Assembly: GCA_020638635.1 (NCBI GenBank)
Contig: JACKIE010000012.1
Coordinates: forward strand, 26,045 to 90,044
DNA length: 64,000 nt
Reading direction: 5' to 3'
Source of the DNA: Planctomycetota bacterium
GTDB lineage: Bacteria; Planctomycetota; UBA8742; UBA2392
Position 1 is the stretch's first letter. Every line of letters starts with the position of its first letter. Below, piece by piece: positions 9,610-18,661 of the stretch. Position numbers and translations under genes: made by a program. The notes beneath the pieces are model-generated. The model did no database searches. It was not told the origin of the DNA and worked only from the letters and a program-made list of their open reading frames with translations.

Positions 9610-10215
9610 ATGCGTATCGGAACGAGTTTTCTGGCGGCCGTAGTGCTGATTCTGACGGGTGTCGGCCTGGGGACGATGTTCTCGGAGCCCAAGAGCGACG
9701 GCAAAGAGGCAGCAAAGAAGAACATGGAAGAAGCGTGGGCGGAACTGCTCCAGCCCCGCGAGGAACACAAGTGGCTGGCCGAGCAGGCCGGCGAATGGAA
9801 CGTGGAAGCCCGCATGTGGAAAGACGGCCAAGAGGAGCCGATCTCGCTGCACGGAAGCGCGACCATCAGCCGGGTGTTCGACCGCTTCATCTTCGAAGAG
9901 CTCAGCGTCGGCGAGGGCGAACTGCAGATGAAGGCCCGCGGCCACATGGGCTACGACAGCAGCAACGAGGAGTTCAACGCGAGCTACATCACCAGCAACT
10001 GCATCGCAATCCACGTGCTGACCGGCCAGCGCAAGGACGGCACGCTGGAGCTAAGCGGCAGCTGGGTCGAGAAAGGCCTCGACAGCACCCGGGTAAGCCA
10101 GCGCGTGGTGTGCAGCGTGAAGGACAAGGACAACCACACCACCACCATCTTCGCGCGCTACGGCGACGGGCCGGAGTTCAAGCAGCTGGAGCTGACCTAC
10201 ACGCGCAAGCAGTAA
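9610..10215 (+). CDS. DUF1579 family protein, membrane-anchored or exported
   Basis: A protein of 201 residues with a hydrophobic N-terminal segment (about 5-22) acting as signal or anchor, then a DUF1579-type beta-rich domain. The hallmark is EHKWLAEQAGEWNVEARMW near residues 51-69, followed by alternating strands as expected for a lipocalin-like barrel. The function of the family is unknown. A strong AAGGAG at 9598-9603 sits six bases before ATG 9610, so this start is preferred over the ATG at 9604, which touches the ribosome-binding site. The gene stands alone between the divergent secretin gene and a hairpin shared with the convergent PDZ protein gene. Confidence 0.85.
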   Translation: MRIGTSFLAAVVLILTGVGLGTMFSEPKSDGKEAAKKNMEEAWAELLQPREEHKWLAEQAGEWNVEARMWKDGQEEPISLHGSATISRVFDRFIFEELSVGEGELQMKARGHMGYDSSNEEFNASYITSNCIAIHVLTGQRKDGTLELSGSWVEKGLDSTRVSQRVVCSVKDKDNHTTTIFARYGDGPEFKQLELTYTRKQ

Positions 10216-10232
10216 CGGAGCGCGGGTAGACG

Positions 10233-10269
10233 AACAGGGGACAGCCGCCAAAGGCGACTGTCCCCTGTT
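10233..10269. terminator. Bidirectional hairpin between convergent genes
   Basis: Arms 10233-10249 and 10253-10269 (AACAGGGGACAGCCGCC and its complement, one mismatch) surround loop AAA. It lies between convergent stops and can end transcription from both sides. The GGGGACAG...CTGTCCCC core resembles dispersed REP-type palindromes of other bacteria. Confidence 0.65.
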
Positions 10270-10280
10270 GTTTGCGCTGA

Positions 10281-12608
10281 CTAGCGGCGGAAGTTGTCGC
10301 CATTGATGCCCATGCGTCCGCCCTTCAGGCGGAAGCTGGTGGTCGAGCCGTTGCGGATCACCACCAGGCTCACGCTGTCGCTTTCGCTGGTGGACTGCAC
10401 TTCCTTGATCAGCGTTTCCATGTTGCCGATCGACACGCCGTTGTACTCGATGATCAGGTCCCCCACCTGCACGCCGGCCTCCGCGGCCTGGTAGCCTTCT
10501 GCCACCTGGGTGATCTTCACGCAGTTGGGCGGGCCGAGGCTGAGGCTTACCGCGTTGCTGCCGCGGTTTACGGTTACGGTCAGGTAGCTCTGTGTGCCGT
10601 CCTGGGCGTAGGCTGCCGCGTAGTAATCGCCCTCGGGCAGGAAGGCGAAGGTGACGCTGCCGCCTTTCTCGAGCTGCGCGTAGCGGCTCACGTAGCCGCC
10701 CTCTTTGCTGGTCTTGGAGAGCGACACCGAGATGCCCTCCTTGTTAGTCAGCTCGGGCGCCAGGTCCAGGGTCACTGTCAGGGTGCAGCGCTCGTCCACC
10801 GTGATGTCCATTTCGTCTTCGCCGGCGTCCAGGCGCACGTCCTGCTGGTAGAGCGAGTCGTACTGGTTGAACTCGACGCTCAGCTTGTAGTCGCCGGGCT
10901 GCAGGTTCTCGGCCTTGTAGTTGCCCTGGGCGTCGATCGCGTAGTATTGGCCGCCTTCGCTGTAAGCGCGGCGCTTCTTCTCTTCGATGTTCTTGTCCTG
11001 CGAGACCGGCGTCAGGCGGACGTAGCAGTTCTGCGGCACCTGGCCCCCCGACGAACTCACCTTGCCCTTCAGGCTTGCCGGCGCCTGGAACACCACATCG
11101 AAGGTGTTCGAGCCGCGGCCCACGCGCACCTCCTGCGTCACGGCCGGGAAGCCCTGGGCCTGCACGGTCATGTTCCAGGTGCCTTCCTTCAGGCCCATGT
11201 ACTCGAGCTCGCCGGGGGTGCCGGCCGGCAGCTGCACGCACTCGGCGTACTGGCCCTCGGCGCTGACGAACCAGGCGTACTGGGGCGTGACCGCGTTGTT
11301 GCGGGTGTCTTTGCCGACGATCTTGACGCGGCAGCCGGCGTCCAGGCTGAAGTCGGCGTAGTTCTCGCCGCCCGCCAGGGTGATCTCGCGCGAGGCGGTG
11401 ATGCTGCCCATGGTGGCCGTCACGGTGACGGTGCCCGGGCGCAGGCCCTCGATGCGGTACTTGCCGGAGGCGTCGGTGTAGCCCGTCAGGTTGCCCCAGC
11501 CGCCGCCGATCCACTCCTCGTCTACCACGGCCTCTTCCAGCGTCTTGACCGCTTCCTCGACCTTCAGACGCTTGCCGATTATCACCGCTTCCTCGGCGCG
11601 GTCCATGTCGTCGCGCAGGCCCCAGGCGCGCTCGGGGTAATAGCCGCCCCCGATGGGCACTTCGCCGCCCTGGCCGCTGACGTACACCGTCACGTTCGGC
11701 ATCGGGTTGCCGTCGGTCGAGGTCACCGTGCCGCTCAGCACGGCCGCCTTCACCATGGTCACCCGGGCGCTGCCGCCCTCGGCCGTGAGTTCGATGGTAT
11801 CGAACTTGTCCTGCACCCAGCCCTGGGCGAAGACCGCAACCTTCACTTTGCCCAGCTTGGCGCGGATGCGGAACTTGCCCTCGGAATCACTGAAGGTGGC
11901 CGAGGCCACGTAGTCGAACCAACCCTGGCCGGTGTCGGCGCTGACGGTGACGGACCACTGGCCGGGCAGCTTGCCGCCTTCGCAGCTCACCACGCCGTCC
12001 AGCACCACCGGCACCTCGAACTGGAAGTCAACCCGCCCGCCGGAACGCGCGATCTGCTGGCTCTGGCCCACCTCGGGGTTGCTGGCTGTCACCCGGTAGC
12101 TGTGGCTTTCGTCGAGACCGCTGAGGTCGAAACGGCCGGTGGCGTCGGTAAACGTTACGCGGGTGTTGCGCTCGAGTTCGCGGAAATAGCGGTCGTAGTC
12201 CTTGTGGGTCTTGACGATGTCTTCCTGGTCCCACTGGGGCATGGCGGGCTCGACACTGGTGCTGATGGCGGTGATCTTCATGCCCTCGACGCCGCGGCCG
12301 TCGCTGAACTTGACGGTTCCTTTCAGGCTGCCGTTACCGGTGTCTTCGGGGTCGAAGTCGCCAGGCTGCTCGGGGATGTCAACGTTGACCGGGGGTGTGT
12401 TCGGGCGCGGGGCCGGGCGGTCCGGCATTTCGAGCGGCGAGCAGCCGCCGCCGGCCAGCGGTCCGTCACCGCAGGCCAGGTTGGCCACCACCGGCGCGTT
12501 GGCGGGCGCGTCGCCCACGTTTATGAATCCGTAAACGCCGAACATCACCGCCACGACGGTGATCACCAACTGAACCAGGTTGAAGGCCGAAAGTTGAGGC
12601 TTGCGCAT
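10281..12608 (-). CDS. Membrane-anchored carboxypeptidase-regulatory-like repeat protein with C-terminal PDZ domain
   Basis: A 775-residue protein. One N-terminal membrane segment (about 10-30) is followed by a Pro-rich linker. Several Ig-like carboxypeptidase-regulatory-type domains come next, recognisable by repeated G.V...G.P...V.V and D..G.Y.....PG.Y.L patterns. The C-terminal ~90 residues form a PDZ domain (AGVQVGDLIIEYNGV). It likely sits in the periplasm or at the surface and binds peptide termini or glycans; no catalytic motif is visible. Start ATG 12608 is preceded by GGGGGAG. It lies downstream of sdhB on the same strand after a 143-bp gap. A specific substrate cannot be inferred. 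Confidence 0.85.
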   Translation of the reverse strand: MRKPQLSAFNLVQLVITVVAVMFGVYGFINVGDAPANAPVVANLACGDGPLAGGGCSPLEMPDRPAPRPNTPPVNVDIPEQPGDFDPEDTGNGSLKGTVKFSDGRGVEGMKITAISTSVEPAMPQWDQEDIVKTHKDYDRYFRELERNTRVTFTDATGRFDLSGLDESHSYRVTASNPEVGQSQQIARSGGRVDFQFEVPVVLDGVVSCEGGKLPGQWSVTVSADTGQGWFDYVASATFSDSEGKFRIRAKLGKVKVAVFAQGWVQDKFDTIELTAEGGSARVTMVKAAVLSGTVTSTDGNPMPNVTVYVSGQGGEVPIGGGYYPERAWGLRDDMDRAEEAVIIGKRLKVEEAVKTLEEAVVDEEWIGGGWGNLTGYTDASGKYRIEGLRPGTVTVTATMGSITASREITLAGGENYADFSLDAGCRVKIVGKDTRNNAVTPQYAWFVSAEGQYAECVQLPAGTPGELEYMGLKEGTWNMTVQAQGFPAVTQEVRVGRGSNTFDVVFQAPASLKGKVSSSGGQVPQNCYVRLTPVSQDKNIEEKKRRAYSEGGQYYAIDAQGNYKAENLQPGDYKLSVEFNQYDSLYQQDVRLDAGEDEMDITVDERCTLTVTLDLAPELTNKEGISVSLSKTSKEGGYVSRYAQLEKGGSVTFAFLPEGDYYAAAYAQDGTQSYLTVTVNRGSNAVSLSLGPPNCVKITQVAEGYQAAEAGVQVGDLIIEYNGVSIGNMETLIKEVQSTSESDSVSLVVIRNGSTTSFRLKGGRMGINGDNFRR

Positions 12609-12751
12609 GGCTCCCCCAGCAAATGCGGTACTGCATCCCGAAAGGCTGACACTGGTAGGACGCAGGCAGGCCGGGCGGGTTCCTGTAAAATGCTGTAAAA
12701 AGCAACCGGAGGCCGTGTTCGGCCCCCGATCACCTTTCCCGAAACCCTTGG

Positions 12752-13498
12752 CTACTTGTTACTTGCGCCGAATACCTTCTTGAAGAACCAGGCGATGGGG
12801 TCGTAGTAGCGGTCCACAACCCGTTCCTTCATGGGGATGATGCCGTTGTCGGTGATGCCGATATGCTCCGGGCAAACTTCCGTGCAGCAGCGAGTGATGT
12901 TGCACCAGCCGCTGCCGAATTCCTTGCGGATCTTGGGGATGCGGTCTTCCGTATCCAGCGGGTGCATCTCGAGCTGCGCCAGCCGGATCATGAAGCGCGG
13001 GCCCACGAACTGGTCATGCTTGTGGTGGTCGCGCAGCACGTGGCACACGTCCTGGCACAAGAAGCACTCGATGCACTTGCGGAACTCCTGCACGCGATCG
13101 ACGTCTTCCTGCATCATGCGGTGGTGGCCGTCAGCCTCGCGGGCGCGGGGCTTCAGCGGCGGTATGCGCTTGTTCTGCTCGTAGTTCCACTTGACGTCGG
13201 TGACCAGGTCCTTGATCAGCGGGAATGTCTTGAGCGGCTGCACCGTGATGGTGCCCTCGGGCAGGCTGTTCAGGCGGGTCATGCACGACAGGCGCGGCTT
13301 GCCGTTGATCTCCATGCTGCAAGAGCCGCACTTGCCGGCCTTGCAGTTCCAGCGCACGGCGAGGTCGCCCGCGTGCTCAGCCTGGATGCGGTGGATGCCG
13401 TCCAGCACCACCATGCCGGGCTGGGTCTCGACGGTGTATTCCTTGAACTCGCCGCCGTCTTTGTCGCCCCGCCAGACCCTGAATGTACGCGTTGCCAT
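12752..13498 (-). CDS. sdhB: Succinate dehydrogenase/fumarate reductase iron-sulfur subunit
   Basis: A 248-residue subunit that passes electrons from the FAD subunit to the membrane anchor. The 2Fe-2S ligands are C52, C57, C60 and C72. The two further cluster motifs are C142-x2-C145-x2-C148-x3-C152 and C199...C205-x3-C209. All expected ligands are present and the length is normal. It is the last gene of sdhC-sdhA-sdhB, separated from sdhA by 104 bases filled with a heptamer repeat element. The next gene on the strand (PDZ protein) is not functionally related. Confidence 0.96.
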   Translation of the reverse strand: MATRTFRVWRGDKDGGEFKEYTVETQPGMVVLDGIHRIQAEHAGDLAVRWNCKAGKCGSCSMEINGKPRLSCMTRLNSLPEGTITVQPLKTFPLIKDLVTDVKWNYEQNKRIPPLKPRAREADGHHRMMQEDVDRVQEFRKCIECFLCQDVCHVLRDHHKHDQFVGPRFMIRLAQLEMHPLDTEDRIPKIRKEFGSGWCNITRCCTEVCPEHIGITDNGIIPMKERVVDRYYDPIAWFFKKVFGASNK

Positions 13499-13500
13499 GG

Positions 13501-13598
13501 TTCAGCTTTCAGGCGGGAGGCGGCAGGCGTCAGTGCCTGCGGCCTTCTCCGCGATATCGGCAAAGGGGCGGTTTCTGTCGCCTGCCTTCTGCCGCCTG
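13501..13598. repeat. Heptad element 1 (word about TTCAGGC) between sdhA and sdhB
   Basis: Left arm 13501-13535 divides into five consecutive heptads (TTCAGCT, TTCAGGC, GGGAGGC, GGCAGGC, GTCAGTG). Right arm 13571-13598 holds four heptads of complementary flavour (GTTTCTG, TCGCCTG, CCTTCTG, CCGCCTG). It fills the gap between the sdhA stop and the sdhB start and can fold into an imperfect hairpin. Confidence 0.7.
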
Positions 13599-13602
13599 TT
13601 CC

Positions 13603-15453
13603 CTACTTCACTTCCGCCCCGACCGCGCCTGACTCCAGGTCTTCGATCTTGCTGTAGGCGATTGCGACCAGGCCCTCGGGGCCAGGGGCGCGCTCGCGCT
13701 TTTCCACCACCATCTCGCCGTCCTGGCCGCGCTTGATGAAGATGTTGTACTTCAGCCACTCGTCGCGCTCGCCTGGGAAGTCCTCGCGTGTATGGGCGCC
13801 GCGGCTTTCCTCGCGCAGCAGCGCCGCGCGCGTCACCGCCTCGGCGCTGATCAGCAGATTGCGCAGGTCCAGCGCCGTGTGCCAGCCGGCGTTGTACTGG
13901 CTGGTGGCGTGGGCCTTGGCCGTCGCCGCTTCCTTCTTCAGCTCCTGCAACTTCTCGACAGCTGTTTCCAGCTCGTGCTTGACGCGGATGATGCCCACGT
14001 TGTGGCTCATCATCTCCTGCAGATTCTCCTGCACCACGAACGGGTTGGCGCCGGATTCGCGGTTCAGGATTTCCGTCGCGCGCCGGATGATCGACAGCAC
14101 CTGCTCGTTGTCGATCTGGCCGCCGTCGTGCTTGTCGGCCCAGTCGCAAGCGCCATCGCCCGCGCGCTTGCCGAACACGATCAGGTCGCTCAGCGAGTTG
14201 CCGCCCAGTCGGTTCGCGCCGTGCAGGCCGGCCGCGCACTCGCCCGCCGCGAACAGGCCGGGCACGGTGGTCATCTGGCTGTCGGCGTCCACCCGGATGC
14301 CGCCCATGAAGTAGTGCAGCGTGGGGCCGACTTCCATGGGGTCGGTGGTGATGTCCACTTCCGCCAGTTCCTTGAACTGGTGGTACATGCTGGGCAGCTT
14401 CTTCTTGATCAGCTCCGCGGGCAGGCGGCTGGCGATATCGAGATACACGCCCCCGTGCTCGGAGCCTCGGCCGGCCTTGACCTCGGCGTTGATGGCGCGG
14501 GCCACCACGTCGCGGGTCAGCAGCTCGGGCGGCCTGCGGGCGGACTTGTCGCCCTTGAGCCAGCGGTTGGCTTCTTCTTCGCTGTCGGCGGTCTCCGGGG
14601 CGAAACGCTCCGGGATGTAGCCGAACATGAAGCGTTTGCCTTCCTTGTTCTTGAGAATGCCGCCGTCGCCTCGCACGCCTTCGGTTACCAGTGTGCCGCG
14701 CACGCTCGGCGGCCACACCATGCCGGTCGGGTGGAACTGCGTGAACTCCAGGTCCATCAGCTCGGCGCCCGCGATGTAAGCCATGGCCAGGCCGTCGCCG
14801 CTGTATTCCCAGCTGTTGCTGGTCACGCGCCAGGCCTTGCCGGCGCCGCCGGTGGCCAGCACCACGGCCTTGGCCTTGAACAGCACAAACCGACCGGTCT
14901 CGCGCCAGTAGCCCAGCGCGCCGACCACGCGGTCGCCGTCTTTCAGCAGGTCGAGGATCGTGCACTCCATGTGCACGTGGATGCCCTGGTGCACGCCGTG
15001 GTCCTGCAGCGTGCGGATGAGTTCCAATCCTGTGCGGTCGCCGACGTGGGCCAGGCGCGGGTAGCGGTGGCCGCCGAAGTTGCGCTGGCTGATCAGGCCT
15101 GTCTTGGTGCGGTCGAACACCGCGCCCCATTCTTCCAGCTCGCGCACGCGCTCGGGCGCTTCCTTGGCATGCAGTTCCGCCATGCGCCAGTTGTTCAGGA
15201 ACTTGCCGCCGCGCATGGTGTCGCGGAAGTGCACTTTCCAGTTGTCGCGCGAATCCACGTTGCCCATGGCGGCCGCCATGCCGCCCTCGGCCATCACGGT
15301 GTGGGCCTTGCCCAGCAGGCTCTTGCACACCAGGCCGGTGTTCTTGCCCAGCGCTGCGCAGGCGATGGCGGCGCGCAGGCCGGCGCCGCCGGCACCGATT
15401 ACCAGCACGTCGTGCTCGAAGGTCTGCAACTCAGATACGTCAGGTCCGGCCAT
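13603..15453 (-). CDS. sdhA: Succinate dehydrogenase flavoprotein subunit
   Basis: A 616-residue subunit that oxidises succinate to fumarate (or the reverse) at a covalently bound FAD. The dinucleotide-binding motif GAGGAG is at residues 20-25. The expected covalent-FAD histidine is His51 in the GKAHTVMAEGG stretch. The substrate and capping regions are intact, including the LHGANRLGGNSLSDL segment. The length suits the larger SdhA type found with a single long cytochrome b anchor. It sits between sdhC (81-bp gap) and sdhB (104-bp gap); both gaps are heptamer elements. A long open frame on the same strand in another phase is a shadow. Confidence 0.97.
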   Translation of the reverse strand: MAGPDVSELQTFEHDVLVIGAGGAGLRAAIACAALGKNTGLVCKSLLGKAHTVMAEGGMAAAMGNVDSRDNWKVHFRDTMRGGKFLNNWRMAELHAKEAPERVRELEEWGAVFDRTKTGLISQRNFGGHRYPRLAHVGDRTGLELIRTLQDHGVHQGIHVHMECTILDLLKDGDRVVGALGYWRETGRFVLFKAKAVVLATGGAGKAWRVTSNSWEYSGDGLAMAYIAGAELMDLEFTQFHPTGMVWPPSVRGTLVTEGVRGDGGILKNKEGKRFMFGYIPERFAPETADSEEEANRWLKGDKSARRPPELLTRDVVARAINAEVKAGRGSEHGGVYLDIASRLPAELIKKKLPSMYHQFKELAEVDITTDPMEVGPTLHYFMGGIRVDADSQMTTVPGLFAAGECAAGLHGANRLGGNSLSDLIVFGKRAGDGACDWADKHDGGQIDNEQVLSIIRRATEILNRESGANPFVVQENLQEMMSHNVGIIRVKHELETAVEKLQELKKEAATAKAHATSQYNAGWHTALDLRNLLISAEAVTRAALLREESRGAHTREDFPGERDEWLKYNIFIKRGQDGEMVVEKRERAPGPEGLVAIAYSKIEDLESGAVGAEVK

Positions 15454-15455
15454 AA

Positions 15456-15529
15456 GTCAGGTTTCAGGTTACAGGTGTCAGGTTTCAGGGCAGGTACGGG
15501 CTACGCGCCCTGGAACCTGGCACCTGTGC
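15456..15529. repeat. Heptad element 2 (word GTCAGGT) between sdhC and sdhA
   Basis: Five consecutive heptads at 15456-15490 read GTCAGGT, TTCAGGT, TACAGGT, GTCAGGT, TTCAGGG. Complementary heptads follow at 15509-15529 (CCTGGAA, CCTGGCA, CCTGTGC). The element starts two bases from the sdhA start codon. Confidence 0.85.
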
Positions 15530-15534
15530 CCGCT

Positions 15535-16377
15535 TTACCAGGTGTTCAGGTCCGTAATCACTCCGCGCGAAACCATGCTGACGTAGAAGTCGGTAAACGC
15601 GACCCAGAACAGGCTGAGCCACGCGAACAGCATGTGACGCTGGTTGTACCAGGTCGATTTCTTCCAGATCGTGTAGCGGAACTTGCTGGCGCCGTCGCAG
15701 CTGAAGCAGTTGAGCTTGCCGCCGATCAGGTGCCGCCACGAGTGGCAGCCGAAGGTGTAGCCCGAAAGCAGCGACGCGTTGATCACCAGCACCAGCGTGC
15801 CCACCCCGATGCCGAAGCGCCCGTGCTCGTTGAAGAACGCGCGGAACGCGTCGTACCACAGGAACACCAGCAGCAGCAGCGCGCCGTACAGCGCGTAGCG
15901 GTGCAGGTTCTGGAACAGCAGCAACGCGGTCTCGCCGCGGTACTTCAGCGGCGCGCCGCCCACGGCGCAGGCGGGCGGCGTCGCGGCGAAGGCGCGATAG
16001 TAGGCTTTGCGATAATAATAGCAGGTAAAGCGAAACGCGATCGCCAGACCCGGCACAAAGAACGCCGGCGACTGCGGGATGAACTTCGGCCACCAGCGTG
16101 GAAACGCGCCCAGCCAGGCGTGACTGAGCGGCACCGCGCCCGGGTAACCGCTCGCCGGCGTGAACAAGGGAGGTGAACCAGCGGGGCTGATGTAGGCCAG
16201 CCCGTGGCCGCTCCAGAAGTAGGTGCCCTGGAAGGCGCGGATCGTGAGGTAGCCGAAGAACAGGATCAGCCCGCCCGCCGTCAGCACCCAGCCCAGCCAC
16301 CAGTTGTCGCTGCGGTGCGTGGCGGCAAAGCCGCCCGCGTGGCCACCAACGGACGATGCGGACGCGGATGAATTCAT
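15535..16377 (-). CDS. sdhC: Succinate dehydrogenase cytochrome b membrane anchor
   Basis: A 280-residue polytopic membrane protein, first gene of the sdh cluster. Hydrophobic segments lie near residues 28-48, 105-125, 160-180, 190-215 and 245-265. Candidate haem ligands are histidines in NLHRY, GCHSWRH and RHMLFAW, consistent with a haem-containing quinone-reducing anchor. There is no separate sdhD, so a single anchor is inferred. The family call rests on operon position and this layout more than on one signature. ATG 16377 is followed by a Ser/Ala-rich N-terminus. A 186-bp gap separates it from the divergent MFS gene. Confidence 0.88.
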   Translation of the reverse strand: MNSSASASSVGGHAGGFAATHRSDNWWLGWVLTAGGLILFFGYLTIRAFQGTYFWSGHGLAYISPAGSPPLFTPASGYPGAVPLSHAWLGAFPRWWPKFIPQSPAFFVPGLAIAFRFTCYYYRKAYYRAFAATPPACAVGGAPLKYRGETALLLFQNLHRYALYGALLLLVFLWYDAFRAFFNEHGRFGIGVGTLVLVINASLLSGYTFGCHSWRHLIGGKLNCFSCDGASKFRYTIWKKSTWYNQRHMLFAWLSLFWVAFTDFYVSMVSRGVITDLNTW

Positions 16378-16563
16378 GGAAGCAACTCCGGGGGTGACGC
16401 GACCCGTTTAATACTCCGCAACCCCCGGCGCAACTGCTGAATCCGCCGTGCGTTGAATGTGACTTCGTATCCTGCTTCAGCCTTAGAACGTTCGGAAATT
16501 ACCGATCACCGCCCGTTGTTCTTTCCGCACCCGGGCGCACAATCGCCCCCGGTTGGTCAGCCC

Positions 16564-17919
16564 ATGAGCAAGCACCCTGAACTCTCCGTTTCCGAACGCG
16601 CCGTCGTGCTGCTGATCGCGGCCGTGCACTTCATCAACATCCTCGACTTCATGATCGTGATGCCGCTGGGGCCGGAATTCGCCCGCGAGCTCGGCATCTC
16701 GACCAACCACATCGGGCTGATCGCCGGCAGCTACACCGCGGCGGCAGCCGTTTCGGGCGTGGCGGGCAGCTTCTTCCTTGACCGCTTCGACCGCCGCAAG
16801 GCGCTGGCGGTCTCGATGTTCGGGCTGGTGCTCGGCACCGCGCTGGCCGGCCTGTCCTGGAACCTGCCGACGCTGATCGCCGCCCGCGTGGTGGCCGGCC
16901 TGTTCGGCGGCCCCGCCACGGCCATCAGCCTCGCGATCATCGCCGACGTCGTGCCCCGCGAACGCCGCGGCCGCGCCATGGGCACCGTGATGTCGGCCTT
17001 CAGCATCGCCAGCATCGCGGGCGTGCCGATCTCGCTGGAGATCGCCCACGCGGCGGGCTGGCGCGCGCCGTTCTACAGCGTGGCGGCCCTGGGCGCCGCT
17101 GTCAGCGCGGCCGCGATCTTCCTGCTGCCGCCGCTGAAGCTGCATCTCAGCCAGGGCGTCACGCCGCCGGGCTGGGGCATGTTCCGGATGCTGGGCAAGC
17201 CGCTGCCGCTGCTGTCGGCGCTGGCGCTGGCTTCCATGGTGACCAGCGCGTTTGCGGTGATTCCGAACATTCCGGTCTACCTCGAGTTCAACCTGCACTA
17301 CACCGGCGAAGCGTGGATCCCCGAACTGCTGGCGCGGGTCGGCATCGAATACACGCCGAGCGTGCTGGGGCCCCTGTACCTGATCGGCGGAACCGTCAGC
17401 CTGCTGGTCATCCAGTTCGTCGGCCGTCTGACCGACCGCTTCGGCAGCGCGGCTGTGAGCTGGGTGGGCGCGCTGCTGACGATCACGGTGATGTACATCT
17501 GGTTCATTAATTACCAGCCGCTGCCCTCGTTGCTGCTGTTCGTGTTCTTCATGGGGGCTATGACGGTACGCGGCGTGCCGGCCCGCACGCTGGACACCAA
17601 GGTGCCCATGGCCCACGAGCGCGCGGCCTTCATGTCGATGCAGAGCGCGGTGCAGCACACCGTGCTGGCGCTGGCGGCCAGCCTCTCGAGCTTCATCCTG
17701 ACGGAAAACCCGGACAAGAGCCTGCAGGGCATGCCCGCACTGGGGTTAATCGCGGTGGTGTTCGCGATCCTGCTGCCCACCTTCATCACGCTGGCCGAGC
17801 TGGGGGTGCGCCGCCGCGACGCCAGGCAGCCCGAGTCCCACGCGCTGAAGCCCCCCACCGCCGCGGGCATGGGCGCCACCGCGCCCGTGCCAGCGCGAGC
17901 GCCGGCCGCGCCGGACTGA
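16564..17919 (+). CDS. MFS transporter, drug:H+ antiporter-like
   Basis: A 451-residue inner-membrane transporter with about 12 membrane segments. The first helix region reads LDFMIVMPLGPEF, typical of AraJ/YdhP-like sugar-efflux and drug-efflux permeases. A cytoplasmic loop DRFDRRKAL matches the MFS loop 2-3 motif, and RERRGRAMG follows later. The substrate cannot be assigned. ATG 16564 begins the recognisable N-terminus; the open frame extends upstream without family character. It is followed 52 bp later by the Uma2 gene on the same strand. Confidence 0.9.
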   Translation: MSKHPELSVSERAVVLLIAAVHFINILDFMIVMPLGPEFARELGISTNHIGLIAGSYTAAAAVSGVAGSFFLDRFDRRKALAVSMFGLVLGTALAGLSWNLPTLIAARVVAGLFGGPATAISLAIIADVVPRERRGRAMGTVMSAFSIASIAGVPISLEIAHAAGWRAPFYSVAALGAAVSAAAIFLLPPLKLHLSQGVTPPGWGMFRMLGKPLPLLSALALASMVTSAFAVIPNIPVYLEFNLHYTGEAWIPELLARVGIEYTPSVLGPLYLIGGTVSLLVIQFVGRLTDRFGSAAVSWVGALLTITVMYIWFINYQPLPSLLLFVFFMGAMTVRGVPARTLDTKVPMAHERAAFMSMQSAVQHTVLALAASLSSFILTENPDKSLQGMPALGLIAVVFAILLPTFITLAELGVRRRDARQPESHALKPPTAAGMGATAPVPARAPAAPD

Positions 17920-17971
17920 ATTGCGAGACGCATGCCTGCCGCAGGTTGCTATCATGTTTCAGGAGGCATCC

Positions 17972-18601
17972 ATGGCGTCCAGCAAGTCCATCACCGCAGA
18001 CAATCCGACCCATGTGGTCGGGCGTGATGGCATGCGGCGCCCGGTACACGATCAGATGTCGCTGCAGGACTTCCTGGCGCTGGACTGGCCCGACACGCAG
18101 CACTGGGAATTGATCTGGGGGGCACCCGTCTTGACACCCGCGCCGATACCATTTCACCAGCACCTCTACTTTGAACTCGGATACTGGATGCGCCGCGAAC
18201 TCGAGAACAAGCCCGAGTTCATCTTGCTGCCCGATGAAGACGTGCTCCTGCCCGGCTCAGACAACTACCTGCGTCCGGATATCAACATATTCCGCCGTGC
18301 CGAGGTTGACATGGCAAAGGTACCGGTCCGTGCGCTGCCGGCGCTGGTCGTGGAGATTCTTTCGCCGTCAACAGGCGGTCGCGACTGGGGCGACAAGAAG
18401 ATCGCACTCGCGGAAGCGGGAGTGCCGGAGTACTGGATTGCAGACCCGAGCACCGGCGCGCTTGCGATTCACCTGAATCCTGCCAAGGGTAACTACGAAC
18501 CGCAGATCATGGACGCCGACGGCTTCCTTGCCAGCCCGTTCTTCGGCCGCCGCCTGCGCATCCAGTTCGACGGAAAGACCTACCGCGTCGAATCCCGCTG
18601 A
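17972..18601 (+). CDS. Uma2 family (DUF820) PD-(D/E)XK nuclease-like protein
   Basis: A 209-residue protein of the Uma2 family, a putative restriction-endonuclease-like fold. Supporting motifs are WELIWGAP near the N-terminus, then YLRPDINIF (catalytic Asp) and VVEILSPSTGGRDWGDKK (Glu and Lys), followed by AGVPEYWIADP. No restriction or toxin partner is adjacent and the cellular role of the family is unclear. The start ATG 17972 is set by AGGAGG at 17961-17966, a strong ribosome-binding site; an ATG at 17954 lies before it. Uma2 genes are usually multicopy in cyanobacteria and Planctomycetota. Confidence 0.9.
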   Translation: MASSKSITADNPTHVVGRDGMRRPVHDQMSLQDFLALDWPDTQHWELIWGAPVLTPAPIPFHQHLYFELGYWMRRELENKPEFILLPDEDVLLPGSDNYLRPDINIFRRAEVDMAKVPVRALPALVVEILSPSTGGRDWGDKKIALAEAGVPEYWIADPSTGALAIHLNPAKGNYEPQIMDADGFLASPFFGRRLRIQFDGKTYRVESR

Positions 18602-18661
18602 TTAAGAGTCCTTGCGTTCCATGAGACGAAAGACATAGTTGCGCCCTTCACGGAGGTAGTC

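Noticed and set aside
13502..15328. 608-codon frame overlapping sdhA in another phase
   Set aside because: Arg/Gly/Pro-rich translation; SdhA is intact in its own frame.
13792..16176. 794-codon plus-strand frame across sdhA and sdhC
   Set aside because: Antisense shadow of two recognised genes and their repeat element.
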